Below are positions 32,994 to 41,263 of a stretch of DNA of 61,298 bases, piece after piece. The DNA comes from Clostridiales bacterium. Its GTDB lineage: Bacteria > Bacillota > Clostridia > Oscillospirales > Acutalibacteraceae. Below the pieces are notes generated by a model that was given only the letters and a program-made list of their open reading frames with translations, ran no database searches and was not told where the DNA came from. How positions within the stretch are numbered: the first letter of the stretch is position 1; every line of letters begins with the position of its first letter. Both the position numbers and the translations under genes were made by a program. The stretch is from positions 1 to 61,298 of the forward strand of contig DXYF01000009.1 in assembly GCA_019415945.1 (NCBI GenBank), given 5' to 3'.

Positions 32994-34865
32994 ATGCAAA
33001 TCAAAGATATATTAAACGAATTTCAAGCTGACTGGGCGGCTATGCCGAGCATTGAAAAAAATATTATTGAAAAAATAAGAAACAAATCGTTTTTAATCTG
33101 CGGCCGTGAGCTTGGACGCTGTCTTTGCTATGCCCTTTTGTATCTTAACGAAACAAAAGGACTGAATACAAGGGTTATTTTCTGCGGAGAATCAAGCGAT
33201 GCGATTTCAGACTTTAACAAGGAACTGCTTGTGCGTGATGACTTTGATTTTGTCTTGTTTAATTCTTTGGAGGAACTAAACAAAGCGGACTATGTAGTTC
33301 ATACGGGTTTGTGCTGCGAGAATATTGATGAGTGTTCAAATTTATTTTCTTCTCAGATAAATGAAGTAAAAGCGTTATCAAAGGTATCTGAAAAATGCGG
33401 TGCAAAAACCGTTGTACTTACAGACAGCAGAATTTACGGCAATGCAAAAAATCACAGGGTTTACTCCGAAAACGAGTACGCAAAAATTGATTTAACTTCT
33501 CCCGAAAGTTTTGCCTCTCAAATTATGAGAACAACCGAAAGCCTTTGGAGCTGTCTTAACAAGGACAAGGCCTTTGACCTTACCTTTCTCAGAACGGGTA
33601 TCATACTCGGTGCGGGCACAAAGCTCAGCACTATGCTTGACAACACGCTTGAATGTGTTGCAAACGGCAAAAAATGCAGTCTTATTAATTCTTTTAAGAA
33701 ATATTCATTTGTTTATATAAGCGATGTTTTCAGGGCGATAATTTACTCTCTTACATTGCTTGAACACGGAGTATATAATGTTGCAGGCATTGACTCTACT
33801 GTGTCAACAGGTATGATAAGTGCGATTCTCCACGATGTTTACGCAGATATGGCGGATATATCGCTAAGCAAATGCGGTGATTTTGACGGCTGTGCAATTA
33901 ATGCAAACAAAATATGCGAGCATGGCTGTGAACCTGTTATCACGCTTGAAACGGCACTTGAGCTTTGTGTAATGAGCAAAATGCAGGATAACACCGCCAT
34001 GAGCCTGCCGCACAATCATGACGGCAGATTATCCTCAATTCAGCAGATTTTGCTCGCCTATCTTCTTGAGGTTGACAGAATTTGCAAAAAACATAATATC
34101 AAATATTTCCTTGCGGGAGGTACCCTGCTGGGTGCCATAAGGCACAAGGGGTTTATTCCGTGGGATGACGACGCAGATATTATGATGCTTCGTGAAGATT
34201 ACGACCGATTTTGCGAAATTGCGGAAAAAGAAATGCCTGAAACTATGACATTTCAGACATTTAAAACAGACAAAAACTGTTTTTATGAATTTGCAAAATT
34301 CAGACTTAACGGAACTGTCTTTGCCACGGGATTTGCAAAGGAACACAAGGGTATGCACAACGGTCTTGCTTTTGATATTTTCTGCCATGATAAAACGGCT
34401 AATTCAAAGTTCGGTCAAAAACTTCATCTTGCAATGACGCTGTTTACCCGTGCACTTGTTTTTAACAAGTGGAACAACAGAAAAGCTCAAAACGACAGCA
34501 AATTTCAGTCCGTTATAACCGATTTCTGCAAAACCGTATTCCCGCTGAGATTCAGCCTTTGGCTCGACAACAAGACTATAAGTTTCTTTAAAAGAAAAAA
34601 GAACGCAAAATACCTTTACGACGGTATGGGTCGAAACATCTACAACGGAAGCTTTCCCATTGAGTATCTTGATAATGTAATTTATGTGGTTTTTGAGGGA
34701 TACAAGCTACCTGTCCCCGAAAAATATCACGAGTATCTTACATTTCTGTACGGCGATTATATGGAGCTTGCTCCGTTAAGCACAAGGCTTGGATGTCACG
34801 ATATTAAGCTGTGCGACATCGGAAAATATGACGGCTTTAAGATTAATCATAATGCCGAAAAATAA
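32994..34865 (+). CDS. Degenerate epimerase-like domain fused to a LicD-family transferase
   Basis: 623 residues, AAAGGAA upstream. Residues 1-335 follow the preceding SDR in layout, but the Rossmann glycine motif is altered (CGRELGRCL) and the catalytic YxxxK is replaced by a segment reading FASQI, so it looks inactive. Residues about 345-620 are a LicD domain with GGTLLGAIRHKGFIPWDDDAD, the metal-binding Asp cluster of the family. LicD-like enzymes transfer phosphocholine, or ribitol phosphate in the related fukutin/FKRP proteins, from a CDP donor to glycans. It is the last gene of the operon, 4 bases from the convergent CYTH gene. Confidence 0.85.
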   Translation: MQIKDILNEFQADWAAMPSIEKNIIEKIRNKSFLICGRELGRCLCYALLYLNETKGLNTRVIFCGESSDAISDFNKELLVRDDFDFVLFNSLEELNKADYVVHTGLCCENIDECSNLFSSQINEVKALSKVSEKCGAKTVVLTDSRIYGNAKNHRVYSENEYAKIDLTSPESFASQIMRTTESLWSCLNKDKAFDLTFLRTGIILGAGTKLSTMLDNTLECVANGKKCSLINSFKKYSFVYISDVFRAIIYSLTLLEHGVYNVAGIDSTVSTGMISAILHDVYADMADISLSKCGDFDGCAINANKICEHGCEPVITLETALELCVMSKMQDNTAMSLPHNHDGRLSSIQQILLAYLLEVDRICKKHNIKYFLAGGTLLGAIRHKGFIPWDDDADIMMLREDYDRFCEIAEKEMPETMTFQTFKTDKNCFYEFAKFRLNGTVFATGFAKEHKGMHNGLAFDIFCHDKTANSKFGQKLHLAMTLFTRALVFNKWNNRKAQNDSKFQSVITDFCKTVFPLRFSLWLDNKTISFFKRKKNAKYLYDGMGRNIYNGSFPIEYLDNVIYVVFEGYKLPVPEKYHEYLTFLYGDYMELAPLSTRLGCHDIKLCDIGKYDGFKINHNAEK

Positions 34866-34869
34866 ATTA

Positions 34870-35967
34870 TTATTGTTTACCGTAATTTTGTGCAAGTGCA
34901 AAATTGCGGTATTCTTTTTCAAAAGTAACCTCTCGTATTACGCTGATAAAGTCGGGCATTGTATACGGCTGATTTTCGTCTAAAAGCTCAATCTCAAGCG
35001 TTGCCCTGTCACTCCAAAACGGATATATATCAAGCTCAAAATATTCGCTGTTGTACACAATGCAGTATCTGTCCTTTGATATAACTCCCGATATAAACTC
35101 CTTTTTACTCATATAGTTGTTATATTCTTCTTTGGAAATATAGCTTTCGATTTCAATGCGTTTAATATCGCTAATTTTTATTTTAACCGTCTTAATATAA
35201 ACAGCATTCTCCCCACTTCCCCGTTTTCTTATTCTGAAATCTCCCTCGTCGGGCGTGCTGAGATACGCCTGTGTAATTGGGATTTTCCGACAGGTTTTTC
35301 TTTTTTCCAAAAGCTGTAAATCGGGATACTTAATAAGAAATTTTCTCTCAATTTCAAAATGACTCGGTATTCCGAGAAACGCTAATATCTCGGTAGAAAG
35401 TCTTTCAAGCTTTTTATCAAATGAAGCGGAGTTGTCAATTATGCGAAGATGAGGCGTACCCACCCAAGCGGAAAGGATTTCTTCATCAAGGATTCTTGCC
35501 TGCTCCACGCTTTCACTGCGAGCGTTGTTGCTTTTGTTACTGTAAAAGCTCTCTGCCCCGTCTGCGGCTGTCACAAGGTGAAAAACTGCGTCGTAGGAGT
35601 TTCGTATTACATCCTCATTTTCACCACATAACGCAGAATATCTGTCAAAATTTACTTGTCCTGCATAAGCCATGCTGTCAAGCAGCCCCCTGTCAAAGAG
35701 GATTACCACCCTGTCGCAGTCCATATTCATCGCAAGCTGAATTTTCTCTCTTTCTTCCTTTAACTGCGTCTCAAACAATAACTTATGAAATTCATATATT
35801 CCCATATTCTGAGGAGTTTTTCCGCTTAAAATAAGCTTTGTAGCACACTCGTCAACAGTTAATGTATTTATCCGCTTTTCTCTAAGCTTTTCTGCCGCAT
35901 AAGCCAGTGCGGTTGTTTTTCCCGCACAGGGACCGCCCGTCAATACTATCTTTATAACCTCAGCCAT
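34870..35967 (-). CDS. P-loop kinase-like domain fused to a CYTH domain
   Basis: 365 residues, AAGGAG upstream. Residues 1-195 form an AAA_28/NadR-like P-loop domain (LTGGPCAGKTT; RVVILFDRGLLDS). Residues 200-365 are a CYTH (triphosphate tunnel) domain opening with the EIERKFLI form of the ExExK motif and continuing with alternating acidic and basic strands. CYTH enzymes bind triphosphates, for example tripolyphosphate, thiamine triphosphate or ATP. The combined function is unknown; hydrolysis or sensing of a triphosphate product by one chain is plausible. Confidence 0.8.
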   Translation of the reverse strand: MAEVIKIVLTGGPCAGKTTALAYAAEKLREKRINTLTVDECATKLILSGKTPQNMGIYEFHKLLFETQLKEEREKIQLAMNMDCDRVVILFDRGLLDSMAYAGQVNFDRYSALCGENEDVIRNSYDAVFHLVTAADGAESFYSNKSNNARSESVEQARILDEEILSAWVGTPHLRIIDNSASFDKKLERLSTEILAFLGIPSHFEIERKFLIKYPDLQLLEKRKTCRKIPITQAYLSTPDEGDFRIRKRGSGENAVYIKTVKIKISDIKRIEIESYISKEEYNNYMSKKEFISGVISKDRYCIVYNSEYFELDIYPFWSDRATLEIELLDENQPYTMPDFISVIREVTFEKEYRNFALAQNYGKQ

Positions 35968-36000
35968 ACCTTTGCTCCTTTAAAATTCTCTGCTTTAATT

Positions 36001-36028
36001 ATTATAATACACACCCCATAAATGTCAA
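36001..36028 (-). promoter_or_regulatory. Promoter of the CYTH fusion gene
   Basis: On the minus strand TTGACA, a 16-base spacer and TATAAT lie about 33 bases before the start codon. Confidence 0.78.
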
Positions 36029-36075
36029 CTTATTGATTTTATGTGGACGATTTTTTATAAATTAAAAAAATCAAA

Positions 36076-36104
36076 TTGTCTTAACTCATAACTCCTGTTA
36101 CAAT
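36076..36104 (+). promoter_or_regulatory. Promoter of the aldo/keto reductase gene
   Basis: TTGTCT, a 17-base spacer and TACAAT, 37 bases before the ATG at 36142. Confidence 0.55.
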
Positions 36105-36141
36105 TACTTTAATAACTATTATATCAAAAAGAGGTAATAAT

Positions 36142-37062
36142 ATGAAAACAATTAATCTTGGCAAAACAAACATAAATATACCTGCAATTTCAATAGGCTG
36201 TATGAGGTTAAACTCCCTTGACGAAAGAGGTGCCGCAGACTTTATAAATCACGCTGTAAGCCGTGGTCTGAACTTTTTTGACCACGCCGATATTTACGGT
36301 GACGGTCAATGTGAAAAGCTGTTTTCACAGGCTCTTAAAAACTCGGGTGTAAAAAGAGAGAGTTTGTTTATTGAATCAAAATGCGGCATTGTCCCCGGGG
36401 TTATGTATGACTTGTCGTATGAACACATTATAAAGAGTGTTGACGGTATACTTGAAAGACTGCAAACCGAATATCTTGATATGCTCCTGCTGCACCGTCC
36501 CGACGCACTTGTTGAGCCCGAGGAGGTCGCAAAGACTTTTGACGAGCTGCAATCAAACGGCAAAGTGAGGTATTTCGGTGTATCGAATATGAACAGCGGT
36601 CAGATAGAGCTGCTTAAAAAATGCGTGTCGCAGGACATACAGGCAAACCAGCTTCAGCTGAGTATTACAAACTCGCAGATGATAAGAAACGGACTTGAGG
36701 TTAATATGACGACTGAAGGCTCGCTTGACCGTGACGGAGGAATTTTAAATTATTGCAGACTTAATGACATTACGATTCAGGCGTGGTCACCTTTTCAATA
36801 CGGATTCTTTGAGGGTGTATTTTTAAACAACGATAAATTTCCCAAGCTTAACGAAGTAATTAATTCTGTTGCAGAAAAATATTCTGTAAGCAATACATCC
36901 GTTGCAACAGCTTGGATTTTAAGGCACCCCGCAAATATACAGATGATTTCGGGTACTATGAATAAATCAAGGCTTGATGACATTTGCAAGGGAACAGATA
37001 TAGAGCTAACGCGTGAAGAATGGTATAAAATTTATCTTGCGGCAGGAAATATGCTCCCCTAA
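36142..37062 (+). CDS. Aldo/keto reductase (YdhF-like)
   Basis: 306 residues, AAGAGGT upstream. The catalytic tetrad of the family can be placed: Asp in FFDHADIYG, Tyr in the same motif, Lys in ESKCG and His in LLLHRPDA. Such enzymes reduce aldehydes or ketones with NADPH in the cytosol. Closest in style to the YdhF/Tas-like oxidoreductases; the substrate is unknown. Confidence 0.9.
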   Translation: MKTINLGKTNINIPAISIGCMRLNSLDERGAADFINHAVSRGLNFFDHADIYGDGQCEKLFSQALKNSGVKRESLFIESKCGIVPGVMYDLSYEHIIKSVDGILERLQTEYLDMLLLHRPDALVEPEEVAKTFDELQSNGKVRYFGVSNMNSGQIELLKKCVSQDIQANQLQLSITNSQMIRNGLEVNMTTEGSLDRDGGILNYCRLNDITIQAWSPFQYGFFEGVFLNNDKFPKLNEVINSVAEKYSVSNTSVATAWILRHPANIQMISGTMNKSRLDDICKGTDIELTREEWYKIYLAAGNMLP

Positions 37063-37064
37063 CA

Positions 37065-37094
37065 TTGACAAATTATCCACATAAGTGATAAAAT
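37065..37094 (+). promoter_or_regulatory. Promoter of ilvE
   Basis: TTGACA, an 18-base spacer and TAAAAT begin 3 bases after the aldo/keto reductase stop codon. No T-box or leader-peptide structure is evident in the 55-base leader. Confidence 0.7.
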
Positions 37095-37148
37095 AAGTGT
37101 ACGCCTTTTAAGAGGTTTTTGTATATGTTTCGAAAGGAAGTAATGTAA

Positions 37149-38174
37149 ATGGAAAAGCAAAACATTGACTGGTCAAATCTCGGCTTCGGTTATATGCCGA
37201 CAGGCGAAAGATTTGTATCAAACTTCAAGGACGGTAAGTGGGACGACGGTACAATGACCACTGACACTACCGTGACAATCAGTGAATGTGCAGGTGTTTT
37301 GCAGTACGCCCAGACTTGCTTTGAGGGTATGAAAGCCTACACAACCTGCGACGGCAGAATTGTTGTGTTCAGACCTGACCTTAACGCTCAGAGAATGGAA
37401 GACAGCTGCAAGCGTCTTGAAATGCCTGTATTCCCTAAGGAAAAGTTTGTTGAGGCGGTTTGCAAGGTTGTCAAGGCAAATTCCGATTTTGTTCCTCCTT
37501 ACGGAACAGGGGCTACTCTCTATATTCGTCCGTATATGTTCGGTTCCGACGCTGTTATCGGCGTAAAACCGTCAAATGAATATCAGTTCAGAATTTTTAC
37601 AACACCGGTAGGTCCTTACTTTAAAGGCGGTGTAAAGCCGATTACTATCAAGGTGTCTGATTTTGACAGAGCCGCTCCTCACGGAACAGGTCATATTAAG
37701 GCAGGTTTAAACTATGCAATGAGTCTTCACGCTATAGTTACTGCTCACGCTGAGGGCTTTGACGAGAATATGTATCTTGACGCGGCTACACGCACAAAGG
37801 TTGAAGAAACAGGCGGTGCGAACTTCCTGTTTATCACAAAAGACAACAAGGTAGTTACTCCTAAATCAAACAGTATTCTGCCGTCTATTACACGCCGCTC
37901 GCTTATGTATGTTGCAGAGCATTATCTCGGTCTTGATGTTGAAGAAAGAGAAGTTTACTTCAGCGAAGTCAAGGATTTTGTTGAGTGCGGTCTTTGCGGC
38001 ACAGCGGCTGTTATTTCACCTGTCGGTAAAATTAACGACCACGGCAAGGAAATTTGCTTTGCTAACGGCACTACGGAAATGGGACCCGTTATCAAAAAGC
38101 TTTACGATACTCTTACAGGTATTCAGATGGGCAAAATTGAAGCTCCAGAGGGCTGGATTAAGGAAATTAAGTAA
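37149..38174 (+). CDS. ilvE: Branched-chain amino acid aminotransferase
   Basis: 341 residues, GAAAGGAAG upstream. Fold type IV PLP enzyme; the segment HIKAGLNYA carries the PLP lysine, and EETGGANFLFI and GLCGTAAVISPV are the other family motifs. It transfers amino groups between glutamate and the branched-chain keto acids. Monocistronic: it has its own promoter and a terminator. Confidence 0.95.
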   Translation: MEKQNIDWSNLGFGYMPTGERFVSNFKDGKWDDGTMTTDTTVTISECAGVLQYAQTCFEGMKAYTTCDGRIVVFRPDLNAQRMEDSCKRLEMPVFPKEKFVEAVCKVVKANSDFVPPYGTGATLYIRPYMFGSDAVIGVKPSNEYQFRIFTTPVGPYFKGGVKPITIKVSDFDRAAPHGTGHIKAGLNYAMSLHAIVTAHAEGFDENMYLDAATRTKVEETGGANFLFITKDNKVVTPKSNSILPSITRRSLMYVAEHYLGLDVEEREVYFSEVKDFVECGLCGTAAVISPVGKINDHGKEICFANGTTEMGPVIKKLYDTLTGIQMGKIEAPEGWIKEIK

Positions 38175-38202
38175 AAAAATAAAAATATGTTTTAAATTTT
38201 CA

Positions 38203-38234
38203 GCCGCATATCGGATCTGATATGCGGCCGTTTT
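38203..38234 (+). terminator. Terminator of ilvE
   Basis: GCCGCATATC and GATATGCGGC form a perfect 10-bp stem with a 6-base loop, followed by CGTTTTGCG. Confidence 0.88.
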
Positions 38235-38249
38235 GCGTATACTTTTCAT

Positions 38250-38348
38250 AAAAGTCGAGTATCTCGACACTGGGTTCGAGCAGACAGGTTAATATTATCA
38301 AACCTTGTTTGCCCGACCGTTTTCGAGCAGTTTCCTATAAAGTAAAAA
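38250..38348 (-). repeat. Terminator-linked structured repeat, copy A
   Basis: On the minus strand this ~99-base unit starts with TTTTTACTTTATAGGAAAC immediately after the rpsR terminator, contains CGAAAACGGTCGGGCAAA and a long imperfect hairpin around GGTTTGATAATATTAACC, and ends in a GTCGAG-ATA-CTCGAC hairpin with a T-run. Copies occur at 50226, 50322 and 59325. Confidence 0.88.
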
Positions 38349-38349
38349 T

Positions 38350-38373
38350 GCCGCTCCTATAAAACGGAGCGGC
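38350..38373 (-). terminator. Terminator of the rpsF-ssb-rpsR operon
   Basis: GCCGCTCC and GGAGCGGC form an 8-bp stem; on the minus strand it is followed by ATTTTTACTTTA, the start of repeat copy A. Confidence 0.88.
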
Positions 38374-38390
38374 TGTAATTTATTATGCTA

Positions 38391-38630
38391 TTAGTCAGCT
38401 GTGTAAGGAAGCAAAGCAAGGTGACGGGCACGCTTGATTGCAACAGTAAGCTCACGCTGATGTCTTGCACATGTGCCTGTTACACGGCGGGGAAGAATCT
38501 TTCCTCTCTCTGACATATAACGGCGAAGGCGAGAAATATCTTTATAATCAATATGTTCAACCTTATCCACGCAGAAACCGCAAACTTTCTTGCGAGCCTT
38601 TCTGCCACGGTTCATTGGTCTGTCTGCCAT
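38391..38630 (-). CDS. rpsR: 30S ribosomal protein S18
   Basis: 79 residues from the ATG at 38630 with AAAGGAGA upstream. IDYKDISRLRRYMSERGKI is the conserved S18 core. The N-terminus carries CGFC and there is a third cysteine in TGTCARH, suggesting a zinc-binding (C+) form. It binds the platform of the small subunit with S6. Last gene of the operon. Confidence 0.96.
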   Translation of the reverse strand: MADRPMNRGRKARKKVCGFCVDKVEHIDYKDISRLRRYMSERGKILPRRVTGTCARHQRELTVAIKRARHLALLPYTAD

Positions 38631-38675
38631 GATTAGTTCTCCTTTCAATGAGAATTATTTAAACTAAAGTTGTAA

Positions 38676-39155
38676 TTAAAACGGTAAGTCGTCATCAAGG
38701 GGCATATCCTGAAAATCCGAATTAGCACCGCTCTGATAAGAAGCCTGCACGGGGGCTTCCTGCTGATATGACTGATTTGCACCGTAACTCTGGTTCGAAC
38801 CATAAGACTGGTTATATGAAGAGCCTGAATTGTCACGGCGTTCACCTGTAAACGAAACATTATCAGCAACAACCTCAACAACATAACGGGTTGAGCCGTC
38901 CTTTGCCTGATAGGTTCTGCTTTGAAGCTGACCCTCAACGGCAATAAGAGAGCCTTTGCCGAAGTAGCGGCATACAAACTCAGCCGTGTTTCTCCAGCAT
39001 ACAACATCAATAAAATCAGCCTTGCGTTCTTCGCCCTGCTTTACATAGCTGCGTTCAACGGCTATTCTAAAGCTTGTTACGCTAATTCCCGTTCCTGTTG
39101 TTTTTAACTCAGGGTCAGAAACAAGTCTGCCCATTAAAATAACTCTGTTTAACAT
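38676..39155 (-). CDS. ssb: Single-stranded DNA-binding protein
   Basis: 159 residues, GAAAGGAA upstream. N-terminal OB-fold of about 110 residues (MLNRVILMGRLVSDPELK), a Gln/Ser/Tyr/Asn-rich flexible linker with repeated QSYG units, and the acidic protein-binding tip MPLDDDLPF. It lies between rpsF and rpsR, the standard Firmicute order. Confidence 0.97.
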   Translation of the reverse strand: MLNRVILMGRLVSDPELKTTGTGISVTSFRIAVERSYVKQGEERKADFIDVVCWRNTAEFVCRYFGKGSLIAVEGQLQSRTYQAKDGSTRYVVEVVADNVSFTGERRDNSGSSYNQSYGSNQSYGANQSYQQEAPVQASYQSGANSDFQDMPLDDDLPF

Positions 39156-39196
39156 CTTAGTTCCTTTCGTAATTCGGGATTAACCCTACACTGTCA

Positions 39197-39493
39197 TTAT
39201 TCGTCTTCTTTTTTGATGATGAGTGAACGCATTACGCCTTCTGTGATTTTGTAGATACGGTCAAGCTCCGCAGGGAACTCAGCTGTGCTTTCAAAATCGA
39301 AAAGAACATAATAGCCTTCGCTCTCTTTGTTGATAAGGTATGCAAGCTTTCTCTTGCCCCATTCGTCAACATTTTTCAAAGTGGCATGCTTTTCAATGAG
39401 AGCTTTGAACTTTTCAACGATAGCCTGAATACCTTCTTCGCCCTTTTTCATTGAAATAATCATTACGGTTTCGTAATTAGCTGTAACTGCCAT
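39197..39493 (-). CDS. rpsF: 30S ribosomal protein S6
   Basis: 98 residues from the ATG at 39493, preceded by AAGGAGGTG; the frame upstream is leader sequence. NYETVMIISM at the start and DEWGKRKLAYLINK are typical S6. It dimerises with S18 on the ribosome, and in many bacteria the S6:S18 pair represses its own operon by binding the leader. Confidence 0.96.
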   Translation of the reverse strand: MAVTANYETVMIISMKKGEEGIQAIVEKFKALIEKHATLKNVDEWGKRKLAYLINKESEGYYVLFDFESTAEFPAELDRIYKITEGVMRSLIIKKEDE

Positions 39494-39560
39494 TATATTG
39501 CACCTCCTTCTGGACATTATGGCGGCTTCTGCCGCAAGGATTTGTTGCACAAAGCAACAG
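39494..39560 (-). promoter_or_regulatory. Structured rpsF leader, candidate S6:S18 autoregulatory site
   Basis: On the minus strand the leader contains GTTGC-TTTGT-GCAAC and GCGGC-AGAA-GCCGC hairpins. TCCTT (39536-39540) just before the second hairpin can pair with AAGGA (39505-39509) of the ribosome-binding site, so a fold that hides it is possible. rpsF leaders are known to bind S6:S18, but I cannot match the published consensus base by base. Confidence 0.45.
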
Positions 39561-39564
39561 TTTT

Positions 39565-39592
39565 ATTATATCATAAAATGCAGACTTGTCAA
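39565..39592 (-). promoter_or_regulatory. Promoter of the rpsF operon
   Basis: On the minus strand TTGACA, a 16-base spacer and TATAAT, about 70 bases before the rpsF start. Confidence 0.85.
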
Positions 39593-39640
39593 CCTTTTTG
39601 CCGCAATTTTACGGCGTAATTTCCTGTTGTTTCTATATTT

Positions 39641-40441
39641 CTACGATCCTGCACTTTCATATGCTTTGATTCCCCTGTTCCATATCAGTACGCCTATCGT
39701 CATAAGGATAAGAGAAATCACAACAGTAAGTCCGATATTAAACAGCGGATTTTCGCCTGTGAGAATATAATTTGCAGGATAAAACGCCGTAAATGCAAAC
39801 GGTATGATATATGTGATTATACTCCTTACCGCATTATTGTAGATTGTAACGGGGTACTTTGCAAAGTCGTTTACCATATAAAACATATAAGTAATATTTC
39901 CGCTGCGTTTTGTCCAGAATGCTATTGCTGATGTTGCAATCTTTATACCCGTATAAATCAGCGTTGCAAAAGGAATAACCAGTATTGCAAGCAAAATTTT
40001 GATGAAACTCCACTCAATCGACAGTGACGGCAAAGTTATGCAAATCAGTGCAACTCCCATAATCAGTTCACCGAGTGCGTCGATTTGCAGTTTTTCAACC
40101 ATTACATGAAAAAGTGTGTTTATCGGTCTTGTCAGATACTTATCAAAATCTCCCTTTCGTACCGTAAAGTGACCTATCGCCCATAGATTATCAAACAAAA
40201 GGTGATCAAGTCCCTTGGGAATAAGCGAAAATCCGTAAATAAACACTACCTGCTCAAGAGACCATCCCATAAGACTTGGGATTTGACTGAAAATTATCCA
40301 GAGAAAGAGCATATTGAAAAACTGCCCGAGCAAAAAACCTATAATGCCCACGACAAAGTCACCCTTGTACTCCATCATTCTCTTAAATTCCTGTGCAACA
40401 AAAATTCTGTGCATACGCAGCATTCTTTTTATCTGTTTCAT
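39641..40441 (-). CDS. ABC-2 family exporter permease (second)
   Basis: 266 residues from the ATG at 40441, close behind GGATAGGA. About six membrane helices; KGDFDKYLTRPIN is a conserved motif of the ABC2_membrane_6 family, which is found as two adjacent permeases plus one ATPase. The substrate is unknown; characterised relatives export drugs or viologen-like compounds. Confidence 0.82.
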   Translation of the reverse strand: MKQIKRMLRMHRIFVAQEFKRMMEYKGDFVVGIIGFLLGQFFNMLFLWIIFSQIPSLMGWSLEQVVFIYGFSLIPKGLDHLLFDNLWAIGHFTVRKGDFDKYLTRPINTLFHVMVEKLQIDALGELIMGVALICITLPSLSIEWSFIKILLAILVIPFATLIYTGIKIATSAIAFWTKRSGNITYMFYMVNDFAKYPVTIYNNAVRSIITYIIPFAFTAFYPANYILTGENPLFNIGLTVVISLILMTIGVLIWNRGIKAYESAGS

Positions 40442-40443
40442 TC

Positions 40444-41262
40444 CTATCCCCCCTGTACCGACAAATGCTTGAGAGAAACCCTCCAAAGCAGCTTTGAAAG
40501 TCCCCAGAAAAACAGTGCCCAAAACATCTGCAAACCCAAATAATAAAGCAGTGTCACGCCGCTGTACATTCCCATATAAATCATAACAGGAGTGTAGTTA
40601 AGCGACGCAAACGGCAAAAGCAGGAAAATCTGTTCCAGTGTATCAGGCAAAAAAGCAAGCGGAATCGTAGCACCCGACAAAAAACCTACAATGCAGTTTT
40701 TCATCATATTTGCACCCCACAGGTACTTGATAATGAATGCAACAAAACCGAAGCATATGTTAAAGAAAAAATTTATGAGATAAGCAAAAACGCAGCTAAG
40801 TATGTACAGCAAAAAACCGAAAATATTAAACTGAACACTGCCTATCAGAACGGTTCTTACAATTTCAACACCTATTACCATAGGAACAATAAGAATACAT
40901 ATTGTCATAAATTTGTTTCCGAGTTCCTGAAAAAGAAATGTCGAATTGTAGCTTATCGGCTTGATAATACGCATAGATATTGAGCCGTCGCGTATTTCCT
41001 CTCCTATGTCATATGTGCCTCCGCTGCTTATAAGCGTGCTTGTCAAAAACATCAGAAATATGTACACAACCATTTGCGGCATCGTAAAACCGTTCATGGA
41101 ATTGCTGTCGCCTGAAAGAAAAACCGCTTTCCAAATAAAATACGAAACAAAGCAGGCAAGCACATTGCCTATCATAAAAAATATCCAGTTTGCCCGATAA
41201 GTAGTGGTTTCCTGCATACCCGCATTCACAAACGGCAAATAAATACGAAGCTTCTTTTTCAT
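40444..41262 (-). CDS. ABC-2 family exporter permease (first)
   Basis: 272 residues with six membrane helices and the matching family motif EEIRDGSISMRIIKPISY. It starts 1 base after the ATPase stop and probably forms a heterodimer with the next permease. Confidence 0.82.
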   Translation of the reverse strand: MKKKLRIYLPFVNAGMQETTTYRANWIFFMIGNVLACFVSYFIWKAVFLSGDSNSMNGFTMPQMVVYIFLMFLTSTLISSGGTYDIGEEIRDGSISMRIIKPISYNSTFLFQELGNKFMTICILIVPMVIGVEIVRTVLIGSVQFNIFGFLLYILSCVFAYLINFFFNICFGFVAFIIKYLWGANMMKNCIVGFLSGATIPLAFLPDTLEQIFLLLPFASLNYTPVMIYMGMYSGVTLLYYLGLQMFWALFFWGLSKLLWRVSLKHLSVQGG

Positions 41263-41263
41263 A

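Noticed and set aside
38645..39010. Second frame inside ssb (121 codons)
   Set aside because: It overlaps ssb on the same strand in another frame; the ssb frame has clear domain and tail motifs.
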